A stretch of 64,000 bases of DNA from Hemibagrus wyckioides (Eukaryota; Chordata; Actinopteri; Siluriformes; Bagridae): contig NC_080716.1 in the NCBI RefSeq assembly GCF_019097595.1, positions 34,227,401 through 34,291,400 of the forward strand. Direction: 5' to 3'. Under the pieces are notes generated by a model. It had not been told where the DNA came from. It did not search any database and saw nothing but the letters and a program-made list of their open reading frames with translations. The position numbers were made by a program, and so were the translations under genes. Of this stretch, positions 37,860 through 64,000 are shown in pieces. Each line of letters opens with the position of its first letter. Positions within the stretch are counted from its first letter, which is position 1.

Positions 37860-39120
37860 TTTTTTATAATTTGCCTGAACTGTACTCAACACACACACGG
37901 CTCTCCTATTACTGGTTTATTTGAAGACTTTTCCTCAAATCCGCCGTGAAAACGAAACACAGTAACAACAAAACACAACAAACACATTATCTTGACACAC
38001 AGTGAAAGCGTGAGGAACAGAAGCAATGGCAGTTTACAGACAGAAAATACAGACAAATAAACAAATACCTCGTTGGCTGCATGCTGTGAGAAAGGGAAAT
38101 AGTCTTTAAATCTTCTTTAAGATCTTTAAGTTCTTCTTTAAGTTCTTTTTATGACTAGAATAAACTTTTATCAGAGCATCCATAATGTCCGTGCTTACCG
38201 CTAACTTTCTTCACTAAAAACCCTCCCGCTTAATCAGCATCTGCACGAGACCCGGAACCGAGGCTTCAAAATAAAAGTCCCGCAACATACAACAAACAAA
38301 ACAATCTATAAAGGTACAAATAACAAACACAGCTTAACTTCAAATTACAAAAGTGGTTTTACAAAAATATATAAACTGTATAAACAATATAAAGGCAGCA
38401 GATACACATCTATCCAACAGCTAGCTTTGTCCCATCATGGTAACTAGCTACCGTTAGCTAAACGCTGGTTTCAGTCAGAGTTAGCGTTAGGAGCTAACCG
38501 GGCATTACTTTAGAAAACTGCCATAGCAGAAGAAAATATTCCCAACTGTAACGGTGCCGTTAGCTCGTTTCTGCTTGATTTAACATGACCGTCATGTAGG
38601 ACGGCTAACGTGCTAGCTAGCTAACCTGGCACCAACATTTCTAGCTAGCTAACATTAGCCCTAATGCTAGCTCGACGTGTTAGTTGCCTAGCGCTTAGTT
38701 ATTTAGACAAAGCTTGTTCAGTCTCTTCTGCTAACGTTACAGTTGTGAGGATTTTCTTATGCTGTGGCAGTTTTCAAAAGTAATGCCGGTGTTGTGTCCA
38801 ACTCTGTTTGGGGATCTGTTTCCCCCTAGCCCCGCCCCCGGACATACTTTCTTCCAGAAGTCTACAATATAAAGCTAACACTAAGTACATTTATAATCGG
38901 AACTTAGTTGATCTTACCTTAAGTGTCTTCAATTATCTGGATGAGTTGTGACTTTTGTCTTGCTGTAACACGGTCCTGACAAGAGCAGAACATCACATGG
39001 ACTACAAGCAGGAGACTCGAGCATGGAGGGGAACCGCCGTCTGATGTGAACTGCGCACGCGCGAGGAATTTTTGTTCAGCTAGGTAAAGCAACACCACAA
39101 CGTCTGAACTAAATTGAACG
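37860..39120. repeat. 1.2-kb CpG-richer block shared with 57620-58850, function unknown
   Basis: Nearly identical in units 2 and 3, where it always precedes leader b. It contains GCTAGCTAGCTAAC and GCTAACGTTAGC-like palindromes, a CCCCGCCCCCGG box and GCGCACGCGCG. On the minus strand GAAGACACTTAAGGTAAGAT forms a good splice-donor context (38921-38940). No long open frame. It could be an old repeat or a first exon and promoter of an antisense transcript. Confidence 0.4.
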
Positions 39121-39239
39121 TTTATATGTCAATAATAATTCCTGCCCCTGTCTTACACATCCCCAGACATCCAAAAACTCCTATCCAGATGTCTGAATAT
39201 TGAACTGCATATCTACATACAAGAGGGGTCATAGACAGA

Positions 39240-39249
39240 CATTGTGGTG

Positions 39250-39296
<47 letters not shown>

Positions 39297-39379
39297 ATTA
39301 CAACACAGGAAGTGGTAAAGTGGTAAGACTTTAACTCACACCACTGCTCTGTCAGTCAGTCAGTCATTAGAGGGACAGG
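39240..39379 (+). promoter_or_regulatory. Putative promoter of leader type b with ETS motif
   Basis: CAGGAAGTG at 39306-39314 fits the ETS/PU.1 core and lies 66 bp upstream of the ATG. It follows a (CT)n(GT)n tract (39247-39297). No TATA box. The same motif is at 59183-59191 before the unit 3 leader. Confidence 0.4.
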
Positions 39380-51840
<12,461 letters not shown>

Positions 51841-52725
51841 GCAAAGTTCATCTATAAAAATTGGATGCATTTATGGAAAAATAATATCTGATAATATTTA
51901 TAATAATATAATTTCTTGTTCTTTATGGTTTTGTGTTGATTTTAAAATAATTCTGATTTCTCATTTTCATGTCCTGCTGTTATTTGCTCAGCATCTTAGA
52001 CATCCTCACTGTTCTGAATGGATTTGTTTAGCTAAAGCCTGTAAACCTCCTCATGAGGTGAAAGTGATCATGTGTGTAGTGTTCAATAAGCCCTACATCC
52101 AGCTTTGTATGCAATATAAAAACAAGTTCATTGACTGTTATCTGAAATATGGTGCTGAACAAATATTGTGTTTTGTGTTTTCTCAGTATTAGTTCTACCT
52201 CTACTGTATTTCTACTGCTGTAGTTTTATTTTATTTCTTTATGAGATATTCTCTAGTTAAATAAGGAGGAGTAGACTTAAAATCTGAGTTAGAATCTGAT
52301 GTTAGATTTGTGTGACTTTTCAGCTGTGTGAACTTTAATTGTAGTTGTTTGAGGAGATTTATGGATGAAATGTTTTATCAGTTAAATAAATACATCATTA
52401 TCAGTTCACTGCTGCTATATTGTTGTCTTTTCATTGTCTCATAATGTTTCTTGTCTCCTGCTGTAACATTGGAATTTCCCACATAGGATTAATAAAGTTT
52501 TATCTTAAAGACAGATAACTCGATCCTGCAGTATTATTCAGTGTCAGTAGAGGATCTCAGTGCAGTAAAGGTCAGGAGTAAATGAGGAATCAAACAGAAG
52601 TGTTATTACTCTTTCTGCATGTCTACACACTGGTACACTGATGTACAGGACTAACACAACACTGAAAACCAATCAGGAAATCAACATTACAGCCAATCAA
52701 AAGCTACTTATGAAGTGAAGTACAT
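51841..52725. other. 3' UTR and downstream of gene 2, unique to this gene
   Basis: No homology to the 3' end of gene 1. AATAAA at 52491 follows ACATAGGATT. No other gene is seen. Confidence 0.6.
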
Positions 52726-54326
52726 GGTTTCAGTGTAAAACTCTGCTAGACAACATCATCATAAGTGCATTTCTTCCCAGTCCTGGCAGAGGGAGTAAGA
52801 CAGTCAGGGTTAGAGGTTTGTAAATCAAGCTTAGACCTAAATCAGTGTTGTATATGAGCACTAACACGGTCTACAGAATTGGGGTGAATTGTTGCTAGGT
52901 GTCTGCAGTGAAGAACATCACACACTTCTTCAATGGGAAAACTGTAACATGAAAATAGTTTCTTGTATATTTTACTGTATTAATTAACATTAAATCCTGT
53001 TTGTTACTCTGAGACCATGCTACACCGACAGCAGCCAGCAGAGGGCAGCAGTGGTGCACACAGTGATAGCAGGAGAACAAATTACAGACTTCTCCAGGAT
53101 GATTAACCTGGATTTCCTGAACCTGTCCAGCAGTATACTTAAGACCAGACTTTGACACAGCCCTTTGCTACACCTTTGTAGAGGAGTGACAGATATGTTA
53201 TGTTGGTGAAGACTCTCTGTACAAGAATGATGACTCAGCTGTAATAAAATATCAGACTAAGGATGTTTATTTACAGTGTCTGTGATGTACAAATAGTCCA
53301 AACGTGAACCACAATATCTTAATATATAATAAAAAAGAGAATAATATACACCTTCCAAACAGAGAAACCACAAGCAGTACAAGCAGGAACAAGCCTGTAA
53401 CTAGTACTTCCGGACAACTTTCAAAATAAAAGTTCTGCAGTTCTGGGGTTTCACTCTGTAATTGAGTCCACAATGAAACAGTATGTAGTAGTTACAGTAT
53501 CATTTGTGTACGAGATTTTAAAATTCATTTCTCATGGAAAAGAAAAAAAAACATCTGGCTGTTAGACATCATTAGTGTGTGTTATGAAGGAAAATGTGAT
53601 ATTCAGAGAGAAAACTATTTGTGGGCTCAACTAAAGCTCATCATGTTTTGTTCCCTATATCAGCTTACATTTAAAACTATTCTACAACAAATCACATGAC
53701 AGATATCAGGTCTAATAAAATATTACAGGGATTTAAGGAAACTCTCACATGTAGTGATGTTTCATCCATGATCCAATCATTCTCCTTCACGTCCATGTAC
53801 TGATTCATATTATTTTATTCTCTTAAGTCTCGACTGTGTAAAACACATGACTGCTTCAGCAGATTGTTCCTGCTTTTTAAAGACTGCATTATCGTGCAGG
53901 ATGTGAAGGAGCAAATCATTGGTTGGATGTATTGAAGAATCCACCCCTTACTAGTCAGGATTAAAACCATACAGCAGTTACCACTAGAGGGAGTCAAAGA
54001 CATTTTAATATTGAGTATGAATGTGTTCAGTTATGTGAAATGTAATTGCTGTAACAGTTTTTATTTGAATGACCAATAGGAAGTTTCTCCTGTTATGATG
54101 GATCTGTTATGAGCCAATCAGAAAAGATTTGTGTAGGGAAGAGACTGGTGTGAGAATAATGTGCTCCAGAACTGTGTAGAGTGTTGAAAAGTGCTGAAAT
54201 GAGTTAAAATAAGGATTTCTTTGAGAATATTTCCATGTATCCAGTTACTAAACCATAAGTAAAGACTTTAGACTCGTTGTTATGAGCGGACGTCATTAAC
54301 TGGGACTCCAGGTCACTGGTGTTTAG

Positions 54327-54566
54327 TCAAGTAGCTTTTATTGTCATTTGAAGCACATACAGCTGGTACAGTACACAGTAACATGAAACAACGTTCCTCC
54401 AGGACCATGGTGCTACATAAAACACACAACTACAGGAGACAACACAGAACTAAGTTCACTACACAGACCTACACAGTACTACATAAAGTGCATGTGTGTA
54501 AACAGTGCAAGACAGTACAGTACAGTACAATAACTGACCAGGGACAGTGCAGCACTGACCACTACA
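54327..54566 (-). mobile_element. LINE 3' tail, unit 3 copy
   Basis: Same sequence as 36627-36870. Confidence 0.55.
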
Positions 54567-54574
54567 CAGTTTTG

Positions 54575-56409
54575 TAGGGCTGGGTATCATTTAAAAATTT
54601 CCGATACCGGTTCCTGAATGATACTTTTTTCAATACCAATTTTATGAAATCCATTTTAACATTACCTCAGAGAAACTTGGTTTTATTTTAATTTCAGGTT
54701 GTTGACTTTTTTTTAAAACAGATTCAAAGACTCTCCTGAGCCACTGCACAAGGAAACAAAAAAGCACAAATGAACAAAATGTACCCAACACAATACATCA
54801 GTGCAAATCTTTAGCAGAGTTTAAGCAGTTTTAAGTCAATACATGTTGCTTACTACTGCTTAAGATCTTTAAATAACTCAGCAGTTCTTCTTCAATAAAA
54901 TTAACATATCTGCTTTTTTAGGAGACAGACAAGCTCACTCTTGACTAATAATGTCCTCAGCAGTAGAAAATGTATGCTCTGATGGTGTGGATGATGCTTG
55001 CACACAGAGATACCTTGTTTCCAAATCATAAAGTACTGGCAGAGTGCGTCCTTCATGTCCCACCACCAGGTTACTGGACTCACTGAGGACAGCGTAGATG
55101 GAAGTAATCTGTAGTGCTTTATCTCTGTCTTAATCTCCTCTGAAGTGCTGCTGACAGTGGTTGGTGTTCTTGATTCAATTGCCATGTCCTCCACTTAAAT
55201 CTTAATTCTTGACCTATGATTTTAAAAAAGTTATATATTCTTAGTTAAATTACCATGGTTACTTATCAGATAAGATATGATTGTAAGTTCAGCTGTTTCT
55301 GTAATACAGGCCCTGGGACAATAACCTTAATGGTAAAGTAACAACACGTACATGGTAAACAACACAACCACTTACAGCTTACTTACCTCCACCATGGAGA
55401 CTTCAGTGTAGAAAAAGGCAGCAAACCTTTAACAATAAAGTTTGTGACTGCCCTGTGGTATTCATCTTGCTTTTCCTTCTTCATTTTTCCTTTTTCTGTC
55501 AGTGTGAACGGATTAACACTTAATGGTCTCCTAATTCCAGGGTCAGCAGGAGCAGAGGCTATAACATTAATGTATGGGGAGAGAGGCAGTCAACCTTAAG
55601 GATAAGCACGCTTTAACAACTTTAATGTGATTTAAACATGACCAGTTTCTGTTAACCTTAAAACATTTTTAGCATAGATTTAGCTATCTATCTATAGCCA
55701 TCCAAACAAAATCTAACGTTACGTTGGTCACAATATATAACGTTAGTACAAAGTCACCGTGCACAGAAAGAAAAGCTAACGTAAATAGATCACAAGCATG
55801 TAGCACTACAAGTTAGCCGATTTTGTTTGCTTGTTTGCTGAAAGTTAAGCTTACCTGTCGGAGTCCCAGTCATAACACCGCTGTCTTCATCGGTAGCTTT
55901 GGAGGAGGGCTCGTGTGGTGGACATGTCAAAGCAGGCTCTGGGGCAGAAAAACACCGAGAGGATGACCACATCGGCTCGGTCTTGCTGCAGCTGAAGATG
56001 GAGCAACTTTCTGCTCTTATGTTTATTCCGTGCACGATTAAGTACTTCATCAGATTTGACGTGTTGCCGGTCTTGGCAGCAATTATTTTGTTGTAAATGT
56101 TGCATCGCACGCTGTTGTCATCGAGCTTGGTGAAATACAGCCACACTTTCGACCTTTTCCACATTGTTTTAAACACGTCGGGGTTAGGATGATCACCACA
56201 GTGCCTTGCTACAACCAATCACCAGCATTTGATTTAGGCATGTCAAGCATGCTGCATGCTTTTTGGCTCACTGACAGGATTAAACTGACAAGATTAAACC
56301 CTTAGGTATCGAAATTTGGTACCGAATGAAAAGACATTTTTCGATACTCTATAGTATCGAGGCAATTCGGTCGGTGCTTAAAAAGTATCGAATTCGATAC
56401 CCAGCCCTA
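54575..56409 (-). mobile_element. hAT transposon, internally deleted, with intact ends
   Basis: Terminal inverted repeat TAGGGCTGGGTATC and its complement at 56396-56409. The 8-bp target duplication is CAGTTTTG (54567-54574) and CAGTTTCG (56410-56417); units 1 and 2 have the empty site. Minus-strand coding remains are an N-terminal BED finger (SKVWLYFTKLDDNSVRCNIY, then HGINIRAES; 55790-56218) and a C-terminal dimerisation segment (SEEIKTEIKHYRLLPS, then WWWDMKDALCQYF; 54901-55194). The catalytic middle is deleted. Confidence 0.85.
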
Positions 56410-56663
56410 CAGTTTCGTAATGAATAAAGTGTAATAGTAAAGTGCTGTGGATGTAAACACAATACACAGTTCACAGCAAAAACAGATCATTGTGTTTTAT
56501 TGTTGTAGCAGCAGTCTAAAAAGAAATGTGGGAAAATTATAAAGGGAGTGTATTGATGTACAGTTCAGCAAGAGTGTGTGTGTGTGTGTGTGAAAACTGA
56601 AAGTTTACTCACACTGCAGTGAATAACAATTAATAAATAAACACCAATCCCTCTCTCTCTCAC

Positions 56664-56743
56664 TGCTGCATGATTAAGGAGATCTGAAGCATGTTGTTTG
56701 ATCGTCTCCTCGGCTGTGTCTTTGCTCCATTTCATTACTGCAG
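56664..56743 (-). CDS. Candidate isolated exon of an unknown gene
   Basis: On the minus strand a strong acceptor (TTTCTTTTTCCTCTCTTGCAG) is followed by 80 nt. One frame reads AVMKWSKDTAEETIKQHASD, then LLNHAA, ending at a GTGAGA donor. The open frame, balanced composition and splice signals are suggestive. No family is recognised and no neighbouring exons are found. Only unit 3 has it. Confidence 0.25.
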
Positions 56744-56884
56744 CTGCAAGAGAGGAAAAAGAAACAATTCTATATAGACCATTTCATAAATGTAAACAAT
56801 AACAAACACATAATAATGGCACATTCACCTATTTCAAACGTAATTATTTTCTGTGTTCAGAAATGTCTCTGAAGGTGAGGTGAA

Positions 56885-57600
<716 letters not shown>

Positions 57601-57619
57601 CCCACAACTGAACTGTACT

Positions 57620-58850
57620 GAACTGAACTGAACACACACTCACACACCTCCTGCTACTCCTGTTACTGGTTTATTTGAAGACTTTTCCTCAAATCCACCG
57701 TGAAAACTAAACACAGTAACAACAAAACACAACAAACACATTATCTTGACACACAGTGAAAGCGTGAGGAACAGAAGCAATGGCAGTTTACAGACAGAAA
57801 ATACAGACAAATAAACAAATACCTCGTTGGCTGCATGCTGTGAGAAAGGGAAATAGTCTTTAAATCTTCTTTATGATAATTTAAGTTCTTTTTATGACTA
57901 GAATAAACTTTTATCAGAGCATCCATAATGTCCGTGCTTACCGCTAACTTTCTTCACTAAAAACCCTCCCGCTAAATCAGCATCTGCACGAGACCCGGAA
58001 CCGAGGCTTCAAAATAAAAGTCCCGCAACATACAACAAAAAAAACAATCTATAAAGGTAAAAATAACAAACACAGCTTAACTTCAATTACAAAATTGATT
58101 TTTATAAAAATGTAAACAAAATACATAAACTGAATAAACAATATTAAAGGCAGCAGATGCACATCTATCCAACAGCTAGCTTTGTCCATCATGGTAACTA
58201 GCTACCGTTAGCTAAACGCTGGTTTCAGTCAGAGTTAGCGTTAGGAGCTAACCGGGCATTACTTTAGAAAACTGCCATAGCAGAAGAAAATATTCCCAAC
58301 TGTAACGGTGCCGTTAGCTCGTTTCTGCTTGATTTAACATGACCGTCATGTAGGACGGCTAACGTGCTAGCTAGCTAACCTGGCACCAACATTTGTAGCT
58401 AGCTAACATTAGCCCTAATGCTAGCTCGACGTGTTAGTTGCCTAGCGCTTAGTTATTTAGACAAAGCTTGTTCAGTCTCTTCTGCTAACGTTACAGTTGT
58501 GAGGATTTTCTTCTGCTGTGGCAGTTTTCAAAAGTAATGCCGGTGTTGTGTCCAACTCTGTTTGGGGATCTGTTTCCCCCTAGCCCCGCCCCCGGACATA
58601 CTTTCTTCCAGAAGTCTACAATATAAAGCTAACACTAAGTACATTTATAATCGGAACTTAGTTGATCTTACCTTAAGTGTCTTCAACTATCTGGATGAGT
58701 TGTGACTTTTGTCTTGCTGTAACACGGTCCTGACAAGAGCAGAACATCACATGGACTACAAGCAGGAGACTCGAGCGTGGAGGCTGTCTGATCTGAACTG
58801 CGCATGCGCGAGCATTTTTGGTCAGCTAGGTACAGCAACCCCTCTTGGAC
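57620..58850. repeat. 1.2-kb CpG-richer block, unit 3 copy
   Basis: Near-identical to 37860-39120, including the palindromic GCTAGCTAGCTAAC stretch and the antisense donor context (58665-58684). Its left edge follows a LINE here and a Tc1 relic in unit 2, so the block has its own borders or these insertions flank it. Confidence 0.4.
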
Positions 58851-59149
58851 AAACTCGTTGACCTGCAGAAAAACGTTTTTTCCCTAGTTATGAGCACATT
58901 TGCTTAAGCGAAACAGCGATTTTTAGTTCAGTTTATGAAAGTTTCAAAAATAATTGCCAAAGCATCAAATTTGTCCAAAAAGATTAGAGAATTTGAACAT
59001 TCATTGAACGTTCAGATATCAAATTCCTGCACCTGTCTTACACATCCCCAGACATCCAAAACTCCTATCCAGATGTTTGAATATTGAACTGCATATCTAC
59101 ATAGAAGTCATAGTGGGTCATAATGGGTCATAGTCAGACATTGTGGTCG

Positions 59150-59256
59150 CACACTCTCTCTCTCTGTGTCTCTATTAGAACACAGGAAGTGGTAAAGTGG
59201 TAAAGCTTTAACTCACGCCTCTGCTCTGTCAGTCAGTCAGTCATTAGAGGGACAGG
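59150..59256 (+). promoter_or_regulatory. Putative promoter of leader type b, unit 3
   Basis: ETS-like CAGGAAGTG at 59183-59191, about 66 bp upstream of the ATG, then GTCAGTCAGTCAGTCATTAG. Confidence 0.4.
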
Positions 59257-59287
59257 ATGGAGCTCAGTCCACTCTCTGTGATGCTCT
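59257..59287 (+). CDS. Gene 3 exon 1: signal peptide, leader type b (rest outside the window)
   Basis: Codes MELSPLSVML plus one base, donor GTGAGT. The following intron matches gene 2 intron 1 to the window end, so exon 2 and the Ig exons should follow just beyond 64000. Confidence 0.65.
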
Positions 59288-62406
<3,119 letters not shown>

Positions 62407-62885
62407 TGTTGCAATGAAGATTATTTAAAGTTTCACTTTCTTGACCTTCTGATTAATGTTACACGAAAAAAAAAGTTTTTTTTGACCAAGTGGAAACTGA
62501 TATCTATAATGTGTATGACATTTTCTTAAAATTTTATTTGATAAACTTTGCTTAGTCTCCAGAAAAATAAATAAATTAATTAATTAAAACAAATAGAGGG
62601 AAAAAAAGGCTGTCAGAAGCAGTGGACCAATGGACACATTTATCCTGCCTCTAATCTGAATAAAACTCTACTTGATTTCTGGATATTTGGAATCGCAAAC
62701 TTGGAGAGAAGAGCTCAGAAATCGGAAGCCTGAATAACGAGAAAATTACGAGCAAAAATAGCAGAATGAACAAGTGAGTAAAGGAAATTAAAGTAAAGTA
62801 AAGTAAAGAAAGTAAGCAAGGAAAATAAAATTTACTATTTTGTGTTCTTTCCTTTTAGATTTCTTTGTTTAGTTTATTATATTTG
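62407..62885. other. Intron sequence, no gene seen
   Basis: Counterpart of 11790-12326. Confidence 0.55.
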
Positions 62886-63220
62886 TCAGGAACAGGTGGA
62901 CAGTGAATCTCAGAAGCCTGCTTCTTCGTGTGTATTTTGTGTCATGCCTTTCCTATTGTTCTCCTTCCTGTTGTATCACCTGTTCCCCATTTAACTTAAT
63001 GTCTAGCCCTATAAATAGGGACCCTTGCGTTCTTGTCCTTGTCTGTAATTGTTCATCTGCTCTGTGGCTTTGTCCTGCATCTGGTTATGGCATGTTCTTG
63101 TTTTTGATGTCAGTAATGTCATGTGTAGTGTTAGGTTAGTCTGCCCCATGTCTTGTGTTTTTGTTAATAAAGCAGTACTTCATTAAATCCCGCACCTGGG
63201 TCTTTCTCCATGGCGTGTCA
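62886..63220 (+). mobile_element. Solo LTR, unit 3 copy
   Basis: TGTCAGGAACAGG start and GGCGTGTCA end, with TATAAATAGGGACCC (about 63010) and AATAAAGCAG (about 63168). It lacks about 40 bp after the first 20, relative to 12327-12723. Confidence 0.6.
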
Positions 63221-63267
63221 GTGCATGCCACCACCATGGAGGTCTGGGTTCACGCCCTGCACAGAAG

Positions 63268-64000
63268 AGTAGGTTCCATATCTTTTGTAGCAATAGCATC
63301 TCTGTGCAAAAAACAATGTGTAACGGCTTTTATCTGCTGGACCACTCTGGAGTGCTTGCCCATCATCACTGCAACTCTGTCTGTACAGACGGCAATGCAG
63401 TTAGCCCAGTTTATTTCATTCAGTGTCATCAAACAATCCATCAATCCGAAAATATCCTTTGCCATTGCAGTAGTGCGTAGCTCCTTACAAAACAAAAAGT
63501 CCTCATGTACTTCCTTTTCTATTCATAGCGAGCATATGCAAGCAGTTGTGACATTTTTCACACGTCCGTTGACTCATCTATCTGTATAGTGAAGTCATTG
63601 CTGTAAAGCCGTGCTGCACACTGTTCTTTGATGTCTTTGGACATGCAGGAGATGTGTTTTTATTTCAGTCTGTGCGCTAGCCAGTTGTTTTGCTTTTTGT
63701 TTAAATAATGACTTGTTTTTGTCTTTGTATTGCACGTGATTTACATGCAAATGTCTGATCAATTTAGATGGTCTCATACACTCATTTGATAACACTTTAG
63801 AGCAGACAACGCATTGTGGCTGAGGTAAATCCTTGCTTTTCAAAAAACAGCACAAACCCATAGTTAAGGTAACTGTTGTCGTATTGATGTCACTTTTTAT
63901 CTGAGTAGGAGTCTGTTTATGGACTGACAGTTGAACTATAAATTTGTTCATTATGTTTGCTGTGGTGAAATGCCTGACTGAGCGCTCTGTGCATGTTAAC
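63268..64000 (-). pseudogene. hAT (Buster/ZBED5-like) transposase fragment, copy 3
   Basis: Minus-strand remains: FCKELRTTAMAKDIFGLMDC, NWANCIAVCTDRVAVMMGKH (the CTDG motif changed to CTDR) and the BED finger DLPQPQCVVCSKVLSNECMR (about 63780-63840). About 350 bp between catalytic and finger parts is missing compared with unit 2. The fragment runs to the window edge. Confidence 0.75.

Larger units (their letters stand above)
52726..56640. repeat. Segmental duplication, unit 3 copy of 5959-7460, with an hAT insertion
   Basis: Begins abruptly with GGTTTCAGTGTAAAACTCTG (matching 5959) and follows unit 1 and unit 2 sequence closely. Unit 3 therefore lacks the minisatellite and leader a. A LINE tail (54327-54566) and the hAT element (54575-56409) lie inside. 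The match to unit 1 ends near CTCACACTGCAGT. Confidence 0.85.

Overview
This is teleost genomic DNA, most likely from a catfish or another otophysan fish. The window is AT-rich, crowded with fish-type transposons (Tc1, hAT, RTE, L1, Gypsy), and has phase-1 GT-AG exons of the leukocyte immune-type receptor (LITR) / Fc-receptor-like family best known from channel catfish. Species and family names come from recognising the protein style; no search was run.

The backbone is a tandem segmental duplication. Unit 1 starts at the window edge, unit 2 starts near 29.5 kb and unit 3 starts near 52.73 kb. Each unit carries, in order, receptor leader exon(s), a long first intron full of repeats, a decayed sulfotransferase-like fragment, a decayed BED/hAT (Buster-type) transposase fragment, then signal-peptide exon 2, Ig exons and a membrane/tail end. 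Position 52-54 is the stop-only last exon of an upstream paralogue. Gene 1 (3851-29556) encodes a signal peptide, Ig domains B(frameshifted)-A-B-C-D, a transmembrane exon and three one-ITIM exons. Gene 2 (39380 or 32786 to 51840) encodes a signal peptide, Ig domains A-B-A-C-D, a different transmembrane exon and a short tail without ITIMs. Gene 3 is represented only by leader exon 59257-59287.

The Ig exons of genes 1 and 2 are nearly identical, but homology stops about 35 bases past the last Ig exon. The two genes therefore look like a paired set: near-identical ectodomains joined to an inhibitory tail (gene 1) or a neutral short tail (gene 2). All Ig exons are symmetric phase 1-1, so they can be lost, gained or skipped without breaking the frame. 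Skipping the frameshifted exon of gene 1 leaves 509 codons, and gene 2 gives 547 codons.

The rest is mobile DNA and its debris. It includes an almost complete Tc1 transposon with a 334-residue open transposase (9499-10605), a three-level nested insertion (fold-back element, then L1, then RTE; 19901-24146), an internally deleted hAT element with an 8-bp target duplication (54575-56409), a mariner-derived fold-back element (46246-46780), a deleted Gypsy element (about 26760-28302), several solo LTRs, and a tRNA-headed SINE that shares both ends with the RTE LINE (44099-44327). Tandem repeats include a 34-bp minisatellite that arose from LINE coding sequence. No rRNA, functional tRNA or CRISPR array was seen.
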